Program-made: the position numbers and the translations under genes
The notes under the pieces: generated by a model
Told to the model about the DNA's origin: nothing
Databases searched by the model: none
What the model saw: the letters and a program-made list of their open reading frames with translations, nothing else
Shown: positions 33,370 to 40,662 of the stretch, one piece after another
Layout: the number at the start of each line of letters is the position of its first letter
Numbering within the stretch: the stretch's first letter is position 1
Assembly (NCBI GenBank): GCA_002423105.1
Contig: DIUT01000063.1
Span: 170-64,169 of the forward strand
Origin: Geobacter sp. UBA6151
GTDB lineage: Bacteria > Desulfobacterota > Desulfuromonadia > Geobacterales > Pseudopelobacteraceae
Direction: 5' to 3'
DNA: 64,000 nt

Positions 33370-34738
33370 AGATAAACCTGAGATTTGCAGCCAGTTGCGC
33401 TGGGGACTGGCCAATTTGTACGAGGTCTATTTTGCCGGCAACCGCCTGGAGGCTCTCTCTTGTTTTAAGAAACATGCTCCAGGCGTGGTTACCCTTGATC
33501 TGGGGCTGCCGCCTGATGAAGATGGCGCGACCGAGGGATTCCGCTGTCTTGAGGAGATCCTCCAAAAAGCACCCTTGACAAAGGTGATTATGATAACCGG
33601 CAGTAATGAGCATACCCATGCCCTGAAGGCGGTGCAGCGCGGAGCCTATGACTATTATTGCAAACCGGTCGATATCTCGAAGCTTAAAGTTATGCTGGAG
33701 CGGGCCTTTCACCTTGCCGCCCTTGAACGGGAAAACGTACGCCAGTTGAATGCGACTGAAGGGGGAAACCACACTCCTGGCGGCATCATTGGCCAGTCGC
33801 CCGGCATGCTGGAGGTGTTCTCATCCATCCGCAAGGTTGCAGCATCGGATGCTGCGGTGTTGATTACCGGGGAAAGCGGCACCGGCAAGGAACTGGTGGC
33901 AAGGGCGGTCCATGGTTTAAGCAGCCGGAGAACCGGCGCCTTTGTGGCGATCAACTGTGGCGCCATACCTGAAAACCTCATTGAAGCCGAACTGTTCGGC
34001 TATGAAAAGGGGGCGTTCAGCGGCGCCCACAACCGTGTCCAGGGTAAGGTTGAGTATGCGCACAAGGGGACCCTGTTCCTGGATGAAATCGGTGAACTGC
34101 CGCTAAATTTGCAGGTCAAACTGTTGCGTTTTCTTCAGGAAAAAAACCTGCAGCGGGTGGGGGGACGGGAAGATATCTCCGTGGATGCCAGAATAATTGC
34201 CGCCACTAACCGCAACATCATTAAAGAGGCGGAGGCAGGGCTGTTCCGGGAGGACCTCTATTACCGTATCTCGGTTGTCAATATCAGCCTCCCCCCCTTG
34301 CGGGAGCGGGGAAATGACGTCATGTTGCTGGCAAACCTGTTTCTGAAACGCTTTGCCGCCGAGAATCGAAAAAAGGTGCGGGGATTCAGCCCTGATGCCA
34401 TCAAGATGCTGGAATCCTATGAGTGGCCGGGAAATGTCCGGGAACTGGAAAACAAGGTGCAACGGGCGGTGATCATGTCCGACTTGCCGGTGATCGAGCC
34501 GGAGGCTCTGGATTTTTCATTCCGCTCAACGGCCAAGGATAAGCTGCTTACGTTCTCAAAACTTACGTTGCGGGATGCCCGTGAAATGATTGAGCGGGAA
34601 ATGATCATTTCTGCCATTGAAAACCAGAAGAGCAACATGGCCAAGGCTGCCGAGGCGTTAGGGATCAGCAGGCCGACGCTGTATGATCTTACCAAAAAGC
34701 ACCGGATCGAAAAGCATGTCGATTACGGATCAGCGTGA
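33347..34738 (+). CDS. prsR: PrsR, sigma-54-dependent response regulator of PEP-CTERM genes
   Basis: The ATG at 33347 has AGGAAGG upstream and overlaps prsK. 463 residues: a receiver domain with phospho-acceptor Asp51 (VVTLDLGLP) and an unusual PDEDGATEGF loop; an AAA+ domain with Walker A GESGTGKE, Walker B GTLFLDEIGELP and the sigma-54 contact loop written GAFSGA instead of the commoner GAFTGA; and a Fis-type HTH (MAKAAEALGISRPTLYDLTKK). PrsR activates RpoN promoters of PEP-CTERM genes. A consensus sigma-54 promoter is present before the PEP-CTERM gene at 46459-47034. Confidence 0.94.
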   Translation: MEKLLIVEDKPEICSQLRWGLANLYEVYFAGNRLEALSCFKKHAPGVVTLDLGLPPDEDGATEGFRCLEEILQKAPLTKVIMITGSNEHTHALKAVQRGAYDYYCKPVDISKLKVMLERAFHLAALERENVRQLNATEGGNHTPGGIIGQSPGMLEVFSSIRKVAASDAAVLITGESGTGKELVARAVHGLSSRRTGAFVAINCGAIPENLIEAELFGYEKGAFSGAHNRVQGKVEYAHKGTLFLDEIGELPLNLQVKLLRFLQEKNLQRVGGREDISVDARIIAATNRNIIKEAEAGLFREDLYYRISVVNISLPPLRERGNDVMLLANLFLKRFAAENRKKVRGFSPDAIKMLESYEWPGNVRELENKVQRAVIMSDLPVIEPEALDFSFRSTAKDKLLTFSKLTLRDAREMIEREMIISAIENQKSNMAKAAEALGISRPTLYDLTKKHRIEKHVDYGSA

Positions 34739-34884
34739 ATGTTGAACAGTATTTACTTCCCCTCCCTTGATGGGAGGGGATTGAGGGGAGGGTGAAGCTG
34801 CAACGAAGTCACTTCGTGGCAATTTCCCCCTCCCCCTAGCCCCCTCCCGCAAGGGGCGGGGGGACTTTTAAGGCCAATGCATTG
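34739..34884. repeat. GC-rich inverted repeats between convergent genes
   Basis: Perfect hairpin CCCCTCCC (34759-34766)/GGGAGGGG (34772-34779), palindrome ACGAAGTCACTTCGT (34803-34817), and CCCCCTCCC...GGGGCGGGGG (about 34840-34863). The two G/C-rich blocks also pair with each other over ~20 bases. It lies between prsR (+) and the Ig-repeat gene (-), so it can end both transcripts. Confidence 0.6.
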
Positions 34885-37815
34885 TTACTTCTTGAAGACT
34901 ACATCCACCCAGTAGTTGCCGCTTTTCCAGCTTTTGGTGGGAAAAGTGCTGCTGGAACCGTAGCTATAGACGCCGTTGTAGCCGGATACCCCGTCAGCCA
35001 AGGCATGCAGCGACCCATTGTCCATCCCTTTGCCGGCAAAGTAATTCAGGGTGCCGCTATAGTGGCCGGTCTTGGTGTGATAGGAGGCCACGTAGACGGT
35101 ATTGGCGGTGATGGCTACCGGCGCTGAAAAATTGACCTGCTGCCATCCTGAGGCGGTTTCGTTGGTAAAGGTGGCTGTTGCCAGGCGTTGACCAGTGCTT
35201 GACCAGAGGTTGGCCACGTGGGTGCCGGTGTTGGCGGCAGACTTGTAGAAGCGGATGCCGGTGATAGAGCCACTGACGTCAGAGCGGAATTTGAAACCGA
35301 GTTCCACCGGGCTGTCCGGGCCGACGTCAACTATGGCAGGAGCATCTGAAGCGGACCAGATTGATGTCGCCACATTGTTTTTTACGGCAACCATTGCGGC
35401 GGATTCAGCGCTATTGCCTGCTGCATCAAATGCCTTTGTGGTTATTGAATAGTTTCCATCGGCAACCGATGTGCTGTTCCAGGCATAGGTGTACGGAGAT
35501 GTGGTATCGGTGTTTTTCAAAGAGCCGTTGACGTAGAACTCAACCTTGGTGACGCCGGTGTTGTCGGAAGCGGATGCCGCGATGTTGACGGTTCCGCTGA
35601 CGGTTGCATTGGCAGCAGGCGAGGTGATGGAGATCACAGGAACCGTGGTGTCTGCTGTTGTATTGTTGTTGATGGTGAAGTTGATGGTTGAAGACTGCTT
35701 GACATTGCCGACTGCGTCATAGGCTTTGGCGTACATGCTATAGGTGCCGTTGTGCGCGGTGGTTGTGGCAACACTGAAGCCGAAGGGGGCTGTGGTGCTG
35801 GTGTAATCCAGCCCGCCGTTCACATAGTACTCAACCTTGGTAACACCCACGTTGTCGGAGGCTGCCACGGCGGCATGGACCGTTCCGCTCACTGTGGAGT
35901 TGTTGGCCGGCAAGGTAATGGCAACTGACGGTGCGGTGGTGTCGGCAACAATATTGTTGACGGTACAGTTAATGCTTGAGGACTGCTTGACATTACCTGC
36001 TGCATCGTAGGCCTTGCTTGAGAGCGCATAGGTTCCGTTGGCAACTGTTTTTGTATCCCAGCTGTAGCTGTAGGGAGCTGCCGTATCAGTGCCTTTCAGG
36101 GAACCGTTGACGTAGAATTCAACCTTGGCTACGCCGATGTTGTCGGAAGCGGATGCCGCGACATTCACTGTGCCGCTGACAGTTGCATTGGCGGCAGGTG
36201 CAGTTATGGAGACGGTCGGTGCAGTGGTATCCGCCGTTGTGTTGTTGATCGTAAAGTTGATGGTTGAAGATTGCTTGACGTTGCCTGCTGCGTCATACGC
36301 CTTGGCGTACATGGTATAGGTGCCGTTATGCGCGGTGGTTGTGGCAACACTGAAGCCGAAAGGGGCTGTGGTGCTGGTGTAATCCAGCTCGCCGTTCACA
36401 TAGTACTCAACCTTGGTAACACCCACGTTGTCGGAGGCTGCCACGGTGGTATAGACCGTTCCGCCCACGGTGGAGTTGTTGGCCGGCAAGGTAATGGCGA
36501 CTGACGGTGCGGTGGTATCTGTCCCTGCATTAGTGATGGTTACTGAAACGGCTGAAGACTGGCCAACGTTACCGGCTGCGTCGTATGCCTTGGCGGTGAG
36601 ACTGTAGGTGCCGTTTGCAACCGAGTTTGAACTCCAGTTGTAGCTGAACGGAGCCACATTGGTTGCACTCAACAGTGCGCCGTTGGCGAAGTATTCTACC
36701 CTGCTCACGCCAACATTGTCACTGGCGCTGGCAGTCAGTGACACGGTTCCGCTCACGGTGGCGTTATTTGCCGGTGAAGAGATGGAAACAGCCGGTGCGC
36801 TGGTGTCCCCTGTGGATCCGCCGCCACCGCCGCCAATAACATAGTCAGCCGGGATCGGGGTGGTTGATACCACCAGGTCATCAACGGCATACCATTGGTC
36901 AGCTGGGGTTGAGCCGGAGAAGGTGTTGTTGCTGTTGCCGCCGATGGCAATGGTATTCCAGCCGATTGACGCTGAAGAGCCGGAAGCTGCCTTCCACTGG
37001 GCGTCGGAACGCCGCTCCATCAGGGTGCCGTCCCACCACCATTCCATGATGCCATTATTCTTGCCTATGTCATTCATCTTCAGGTGGAAGTCGTAACGGT
37101 GCCACTGGGCATCAGCGTACTTGGTGGTGGCTGCGCCGCTGCCCCAGGCGTAGAAATAGTCATTCAATTGATAGGACGGTACACCACTGGTGGTGCAGTA
37201 GTAGTTGGTTTCCTGCGGATCGCAGCGGTAGGCGTCCATGTAGCTGGCGTTGTTGCTGCCATTGGTGGCCCAGTCCCAGATATAGGCCGGGTTTACGGTG
37301 CCGGTGCTGAAGAACTGGAAGAGGTTGCCGGTTCTGTCCCAATGATAGCTTCTGAAGATTTTTGACTGGGCGCTGGCAACGGTTTTCCAGTTGGCTTGCG
37401 TCCGGATCCACATCCGTACATAGAGCTCCGGATGGTCCTGTGGCAGCACTTTGACCAGGGTTGAGTCGCCCGGCCAGTTCACCCCCGACACCGATTGATT
37501 GTAGACGATGTACGCTTTGCCGTTGCCGGTCGTGCGGTCAGGCAGGGAACCGGGCAGTTTTCTGATGGAGCCGGTGGGGTTTGACAAGGCGGAAGTTCCC
37601 GGCACGGTCCGGTAATTTGACCAGTTAACTGGCGCGGTGGTGCAGTCTCCTGCGCATTCGGATTTATAGATGTTGTTAACATTCCAGTCAGGTGATGCAT
37701 CGAAACTTTCTTCAAAGACCACTCCGGCGTAGCTTGGCAGTGCCGCCAGCAGCAGGCATGGCACTATTAGCGCGCGTGTCAGGAACTGATGATTTTTTGT
37801 TGATTTTGTTACCAT
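34885..37815 (-). CDS. Large secreted protein: jelly-roll-like domain, five Ig-like repeats, DUF4082
   Basis: The start ATG (37815-37813) has AAGGGAG 7 bases upstream; the frame extends 8 codons further, without support. 976 residues. A signal peptide (cut after SYA, residue ~30) is followed by a ~290-residue beta-rich domain with WDRTGN, DPQETNYYC and IAIGGNSNNTFSG (lectin- or lyase-like by appearance, family not recognised), a Gly6 linker (~326), five ~96-residue Ig-like repeats each opening DTTAPxVxIxxPANN and containing VEYYVNG, and a C-terminal DUF4082 domain from about 820 (GFKFRSDVSGSITGIRFYKS). It has no PEP-CTERM tail. The leader carries two GEMM-I riboswitches. It probably acts on or binds extracellular polysaccharide. 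Confidence 0.9.
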   Translation of the reverse strand: MVTKSTKNHQFLTRALIVPCLLLAALPSYAGVVFEESFDASPDWNVNNIYKSECAGDCTTAPVNWSNYRTVPGTSALSNPTGSIRKLPGSLPDRTTGNGKAYIVYNQSVSGVNWPGDSTLVKVLPQDHPELYVRMWIRTQANWKTVASAQSKIFRSYHWDRTGNLFQFFSTGTVNPAYIWDWATNGSNNASYMDAYRCDPQETNYYCTTSGVPSYQLNDYFYAWGSGAATTKYADAQWHRYDFHLKMNDIGKNNGIMEWWWDGTLMERRSDAQWKAASGSSASIGWNTIAIGGNSNNTFSGSTPADQWYAVDDLVVSTTPIPADYVIGGGGGGSTGDTSAPAVSISSPANNATVSGTVSLTASASDNVGVSRVEYFANGALLSATNVAPFSYNWSSNSVANGTYSLTAKAYDAAGNVGQSSAVSVTITNAGTDTTAPSVAITLPANNSTVGGTVYTTVAASDNVGVTKVEYYVNGELDYTSTTAPFGFSVATTTAHNGTYTMYAKAYDAAGNVKQSSTINFTINNTTADTTAPTVSITAPAANATVSGTVNVAASASDNIGVAKVEFYVNGSLKGTDTAAPYSYSWDTKTVANGTYALSSKAYDAAGNVKQSSSINCTVNNIVADTTAPSVAITLPANNSTVSGTVHAAVAASDNVGVTKVEYYVNGGLDYTSTTAPFGFSVATTTAHNGTYSMYAKAYDAVGNVKQSSTINFTINNNTTADTTVPVISITSPAANATVSGTVNIAASASDNTGVTKVEFYVNGSLKNTDTTSPYTYAWNSTSVADGNYSITTKAFDAAGNSAESAAMVAVKNNVATSIWSASDAPAIVDVGPDSPVELGFKFRSDVSGSITGIRFYKSAANTGTHVANLWSSTGQRLATATFTNETASGWQQVNFSAPVAITANTVYVASYHTKTGHYSGTLNYFAGKGMDNGSLHALADGVSGYNGVYSYGSSSTFPTKSWKSGNYWVDVVFKK
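35640..36530 (-). repeat. Internal tandem duplication, 576-bp period, in the Ig-repeat gene
   Basis: DNA around 35651-35940 recurs at about 36227-36516 with few changes; for example GGCAACACTGAAGCCGAA and CTCAACCTTGGTAACACCCA are identical. The offset is 576 bases, equal to two 96-codon Ig units, showing recent duplication of a two-domain block. Confidence 0.8.
36845..37720 (-). repeat. Paralogous domain-coding segment, copy 1
   Basis: This ~870-bp segment coding the N-terminal domain of the Ig-repeat protein is strongly similar at DNA and protein level to 40705-41575. Shared blocks include GAGAAGGTGTTGTTGCTGTT and, in protein, NWPGDSTLVKVLP, SQSKIF-like AQSKIFR and AIGGNSNNTFSG. Confidence 0.85.
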
Positions 37816-37829
37816 GATTATTCTCCCTT
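37813..37829 (-). promoter_or_regulatory. Ribosome binding site of the Ig-repeat gene, complementary to its own leader
   Basis: AAGGGAGAAT (37829-37820, read on the minus strand) lies 7 bases before the ATG at the AGGGAG core. It is the exact complement of ATTCTCCCTT at 37890-37881, immediately after the downstream riboswitch, so the site can be masked. Confidence 0.75.
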
Positions 37830-37890
37830 TGGACTGCATTTGATCTTTTTAAGAAACAGATCACCGTTGATATCTGCACCAAGGGAGAAT

Positions 37891-37979
37891 CTGTTTCTTC
37901 GGTAACCCGGCTGTCCTTATTTTCAGGACCCGTGGTTTTGTGCCCCCAGCTTTCTCTGGGTTTACCCTTTCGGAAACAG
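37891..37979 (-). promoter_or_regulatory. GEMM-I cyclic dinucleotide riboswitch, downstream copy
   Basis: Read on the minus strand, closing stem P1 pairs CTGTTTC (37979-37973) with GAAACAG (37897-37891). Between them are the GEMM-I hallmarks: GGGTAAACC, a P1b-type hairpin CCCAG-AGAAAG-CTGGG with a GAAA tetraloop, CACAAAACC (usual CGCAAAGCC), the P2 hairpin GTCCT/AGGAC, and the conserved AGCCGGGTTACCGAAG. The position matching G20 of the V. cholerae aptamer reads G here. The following sequence can fold an 11-bp anti-P1 hairpin (37889-37899 with 37851-37861) and an anti-Shine-Dalgarno pairing. Confidence 0.88.
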
Positions 37980-37993
37980 TAGCTACATACCTG

Positions 37994-38021
37994 TTAGGTC
38001 ATTTCCGGCAATCACCTCCTT
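37994..38021 (-). promoter_or_regulatory. Full-length Shine-Dalgarno followed by a two-codon frame between the riboswitches
   Basis: On the minus strand AAGGAGGTGATT (38021-38010) matches the anti-SD end of 16S rRNA almost perfectly, and 7 bases later comes ATG ACC TAA (38002-37994). No longer frame follows. It lies between the two aptamers. Confidence 0.55.
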
Positions 38022-38063
38022 GTTTTTATCGTGTTTGTCTACGTAGTGTCGTTGTAAGTACGC

Positions 38064-38112
38064 AAAAAAGCCGGTGCCTTAAATCAATGGTCTGATCTTC
38101 GGCAACCCGGCT
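38064..38112 (-). terminator. Riboswitch-controlled terminator of the upstream GEMM-I aptamer
   Basis: On the minus strand AGCCGGGTTGCC (38112-38101), which is the conserved 3' part of the aptamer, can instead pair with GGCACCGGCT (38078-38069), followed directly by TTTTTT (38069-38064). Aptamer and terminator are thus mutually exclusive, the layout of a transcriptional ON switch. Confidence 0.75.
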
Positions 38113-38180
38113 GTCTCAGTAAGACCCTATGGGCTTTCCGTCCCACCCTCGCGGATGGTTTAGTATTGTCGGTTCTTCAT
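38092..38180 (-). promoter_or_regulatory. GEMM-I cyclic dinucleotide riboswitch, upstream copy
   Basis: On the minus strand: ACTAAACC, the hairpin CCATCC-GCGA-GGGTGG with a GNRA loop, GGACGGAAAGCC (consensus GGACGCAAAGCC), the P2 hairpin GTCT/AGAC, and AGCCGGGTTGCCGAAG. This is a close match to the GEMM-I consensus that binds c-di-GMP or, in Geobacter variants, 3',3'-cGAMP. The residue corresponding to G20 is not a clear G here (ACTAAACC), so ligand choice may differ from the downstream copy. Confidence 0.9.
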
Positions 38181-38360
38181 ATTCAGTTAATCGTACTGTA
38201 CGGCCTCCACAGGAAAAAGAATGTGATGGTCATCACTAAATGGTCAGATGACGTTGCCATGCCTGACAGGGACGCCGCATATCTGTCGAAATTTATTACA
38301 ACTTATGAACGACAACCGGCGTCAGTGTGCTTAACTTGTTTGAAATACTAAGAAATATAT

Positions 38361-38378
38361 TTGGTATGCTTGTTGTAT
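38361..38378 (+). promoter_or_regulatory. Sigma-54-like promoter before PEP-CTERM gene 1
   Basis: TTGGTATGCTTGTTGTAT has the -24 GG and correct 10-base spacing, but the -12 dinucleotide is GT rather than GC. It would start transcripts near 38389, 30 bases before the gene. PrsR, encoded nearby, is the likely activator. Confidence 0.5.
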
Positions 38379-38418
38379 TTCTCAGGTAAGGCAGTCCAGT
38401 CTTCCGGGGAGGGCAACC

Positions 38419-39063
38419 ATGGCAACGACAGCGAGTGCAAAGGTTTATTTGGGTGGCAGGGAGTGCCGACTGCTGGTCACGGTTCTGGTTGCAATCATAC
38501 TTGCGCTCATGTGTGGTACTGCGCGAGCCACCCTGATCAAGCTGGAGGGGGTGCCACTGGCCTATGATCCGGCATCAAATCTCTATTGGTACACGGATCT
38601 TGCCAGTTTCAGGTTCAACAACTATCAGCAGCAACAGAGCATGATCGAGTCAATCAGCATCCAAGGCTTTTCCGGGTTTCATCTTGCCGAAGCCGCTAAT
38701 GTTGATTTGTTGCTTGCAAGCATCTCTTCACCTGCTGACATACAGCTTTTTACTCCGACAGACGTGCAATATGAGCACCTCTTCTGGACCGGGCGTGTTG
38801 ATGAGGTTGTCAGCGTTGGTAGTGATACTACTGTCTACCGCCGTGTCCATTATTTCCAGATGCCTCTTTCGTCCATGGACAGCGTTGTGCACCAGGCTTT
38901 TTCCGTTGAAGATTACTCGACAGTACTCCAGTCTCCTGACCTGATGGTCAGCGCCTGGGTCGTTGGCTACCAGGACCCGGCTCCGATGCCGGAACCGGGA
39001 ACAGTGCTGTTATTGGGCGCCGGAATGATTGCTCTGGTGGTGCTGCGACGCAGATTGTTTTAG
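38419..39063 (+). CDS. PEP-CTERM sorted protein 1
   Basis: 214 residues from ATG 38419 behind GGGGAGG. An N-terminal signal segment (LLVTVLVAIILALMCGTARA) starts near residue 18, longer than usual. The middle (NLYWYTDLASFRFNNYQQQQ, LAEAANVDLLLASI) resembles secreted PEP-CTERM proteins of unknown function. The C-terminal sorting signal is complete: MPEPGTVLLLGAGMIALVVL, then RRRLF. XrtA should cut it at the PEP motif. A sigma-54-like site precedes it. It is divergent from the riboswitch-controlled gene. Confidence 0.9.
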   Translation: MATTASAKVYLGGRECRLLVTVLVAIILALMCGTARATLIKLEGVPLAYDPASNLYWYTDLASFRFNNYQQQQSMIESISIQGFSGFHLAEAANVDLLLASISSPADIQLFTPTDVQYEHLFWTGRVDEVVSVGSDTTVYRRVHYFQMPLSSMDSVVHQAFSVEDYSTVLQSPDLMVSAWVVGYQDPAPMPEPGTVLLLGAGMIALVVLRRRLF

Positions 39064-39102
39064 GGGGCGGGCATCCGTCTGCCGATGAAAGAGGTGAACA
39101 CC

Positions 39103-39909
39103 ATGAACGTATACATCCGCTTTGTACTTTGTCTCTTCATCCTGCTGTTCAGCGTCTCAGCCGCTTTGGCGGCTGTTGTCGGCCACCAGGTCGAATACCG
39201 GGTGGATAATTCGGTTTTTAAAGGGTATCTGGCTGAAGATACTGCCCTGAAAGAGAAACGTCCTGCCGTTCTGGTGGTGCATGAATGGTGGGGCAACAAT
39301 GAATACGCCCGCAAGCGGGCCATGATGCTGGCTGAGTTGGGGTATATCGCCCTGGCAGTGGATATGTACGGTGAGGGGAAAATAGCGCAACATCCTGACG
39401 ATGCGCTACGGTTTTCTCGTGAGGTAATGAAGGACAAGCGGCTTGGAGAAGAACGGTTCAATGCGGCGCTTGCGTTTGTCAAGCAGCAGCCACTGGTTGA
39501 TTCCGGTCGTATTGCTGCCATCGGCTACTGTTTTGGCGGAGCAGTGGTGCTGCACATGGCCCGTAGCGGCAGTGACCTGAAGGGAGTGGCCAGCTTTCAC
39601 GGAACTCTGGCAACCGACAGTCCAGCTTTGCCCGGTGAGGTAACGGCCAATATCCTGGTGCTTAATGGTGAAAAGGATACGCTGGTGCCGCCTCGGCAGG
39701 TGCAAGACTTTCTGGATGAAATGACGCTGTCCGGTGCACCGTTCCGCTATGTTGGCTATCTGGGCGCAAAGCATGGTTTCACCAATCCCGATGCAGATAA
39801 TTATGCAAAAATATATGGCCTTCCCTTGGCCTATGACAAACGGGCAGACCAGAATTCCTGGACGGAACTGCAAAGGTTTCTGCATGAAATTTTCAGACAA
39901 GCACGCTGA
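39103..39909 (+). CDS. Secreted dienelactone hydrolase family protein
   Basis: The ATG at 39103 has GAGGTG upstream and starts directly at a signal peptide (MNVYIRFVLCLFILLFSVSA); a start at 39085 would add six residues. 268 residues of alpha/beta-hydrolase with the DLH triad: nucleophile Cys in GYCFGGAV, Asp in NGEKDTLVP, and His in GAKHGFTNP, plus HEWWGNNEYARKRA. Export is unusual for classical DLH but common in this subfamily. The substrate is unknown; a role in trimming ester groups is possible. Confidence 0.9.
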   Translation: MNVYIRFVLCLFILLFSVSAALAAVVGHQVEYRVDNSVFKGYLAEDTALKEKRPAVLVVHEWWGNNEYARKRAMMLAELGYIALAVDMYGEGKIAQHPDDALRFSREVMKDKRLGEERFNAALAFVKQQPLVDSGRIAAIGYCFGGAVVLHMARSGSDLKGVASFHGTLATDSPALPGEVTANILVLNGEKDTLVPPRQVQDFLDEMTLSGAPFRYVGYLGAKHGFTNPDADNYAKIYGLPLAYDKRADQNSWTELQRFLHEIFRQAR

Positions 39910-39963
39910 CAGTCGCCACCGTCCATACCCAGAGCATCACTACCGCATACAGGAGGTTACCCC

Positions 39964-40461
39964 ATGGATAGCTTTGCATTTGCATTGAAAATGGAGCTGG
40001 ACGGCAAGGCCTATTACGAAAAACTGGCGGAGGGGACAGCAGAGGCAAGCCTGAAGAAAATCTTCTACAGTCTGGCGCAGGATGAACTGAAGCATTTTGA
40101 AACCATTCAGGCAATGCGTGAACACCATGAACACAAGATTGTCAGCATGCTGGATTCAGAAGTGCTGGAAGAAGCCCGGAATGTCTTTCAGGCGCTCTTG
40201 TCCGAAGGGAAGCAGAGCGTTCAATTGTCAAGCGATCTGGCGGCGTATCAACATGCCATGACCATGGAAGCCAAGAGCCGGAAATTCTATGAAGATGCCG
40301 CAAAACAAGAAAAGAACCCCGAAGCGGCCAAGCTGCTCATGCGCATTGCAGAGGAAGAAAAGAAACATTTCAACATCATGGACAACATCTACACCTTCAT
40401 GCTGGCCCCGCACCATTTCCTGGCCTGGGGCGAGTTCAGTAATCTGACGGAATACTACTAA
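39964..40461 (+). CDS. Ferritin-like (rubrerythrin-type) di-iron protein
   Basis: 165 residues forming a four-helix bundle with two repeated ExxH motifs: E-L-D-G-K-A-Y-Y-E then DELKHFE in the first half, and EAKSRKFYEDAA then EEEKKHFNIMD in the second. These are the expected di-iron ligands of the rubrerythrin domain. No rubredoxin domain follows, so it is the short form. It likely handles peroxide or iron. CAGGAGG lies before the ATG. Its stop codon touches the dispersed repeat copy B. Confidence 0.88.
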   Translation: MDSFAFALKMELDGKAYYEKLAEGTAEASLKKIFYSLAQDELKHFETIQAMREHHEHKIVSMLDSEVLEEARNVFQALLSEGKQSVQLSSDLAAYQHAMTMEAKSRKFYEDAAKQEKNPEAAKLLMRIAEEEKKHFNIMDNIYTFMLAPHHFLAWGEFSNLTEYY

Positions 40462-40642
40462 GGCACTCGACAACAAATAAACATACCATCTTGCATCTCA
40501 TCTTCGGGCCATATTTCGCCGTGCCTCAATCACAAAATCCTCGACGTAGAACTACTACGTCTGCGGTTTTTATCAATCGGCACAACAAAATCCGACCCAA
40601 ATCTGAGCGCTATTTGGCACATTTATTTATTGCCAAGTGCCT
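40461..40642 (+). repeat. Dispersed palindromic repeat, copy B
   Basis: 182 bp bounded by inverted repeats AGGCACTCGACAACAAATAA (40461 on) and TTATTTATTGCCAAGTGCCT (to 40642). The interior matches copies A and C: TTGCATCTCATCTTCGGG, ATCCTCGACGTAG, hairpin ACGTAG-AACTA-CTACGT, CTGCGGTTTT and CCCAAATCTGAGCGC. It begins at the last base of the ferritin-like gene. Confidence 0.85.
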
Positions 40643-40662
40643 AATCTGCCGGAAGCGTTGTG

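Noticed and set aside
34739..34884. CRISPR-like or tandem repeat array in the G/C-rich block
   Set aside because: The units are inverted, not direct, with no regular spacers; hairpins between convergent genes explain them.
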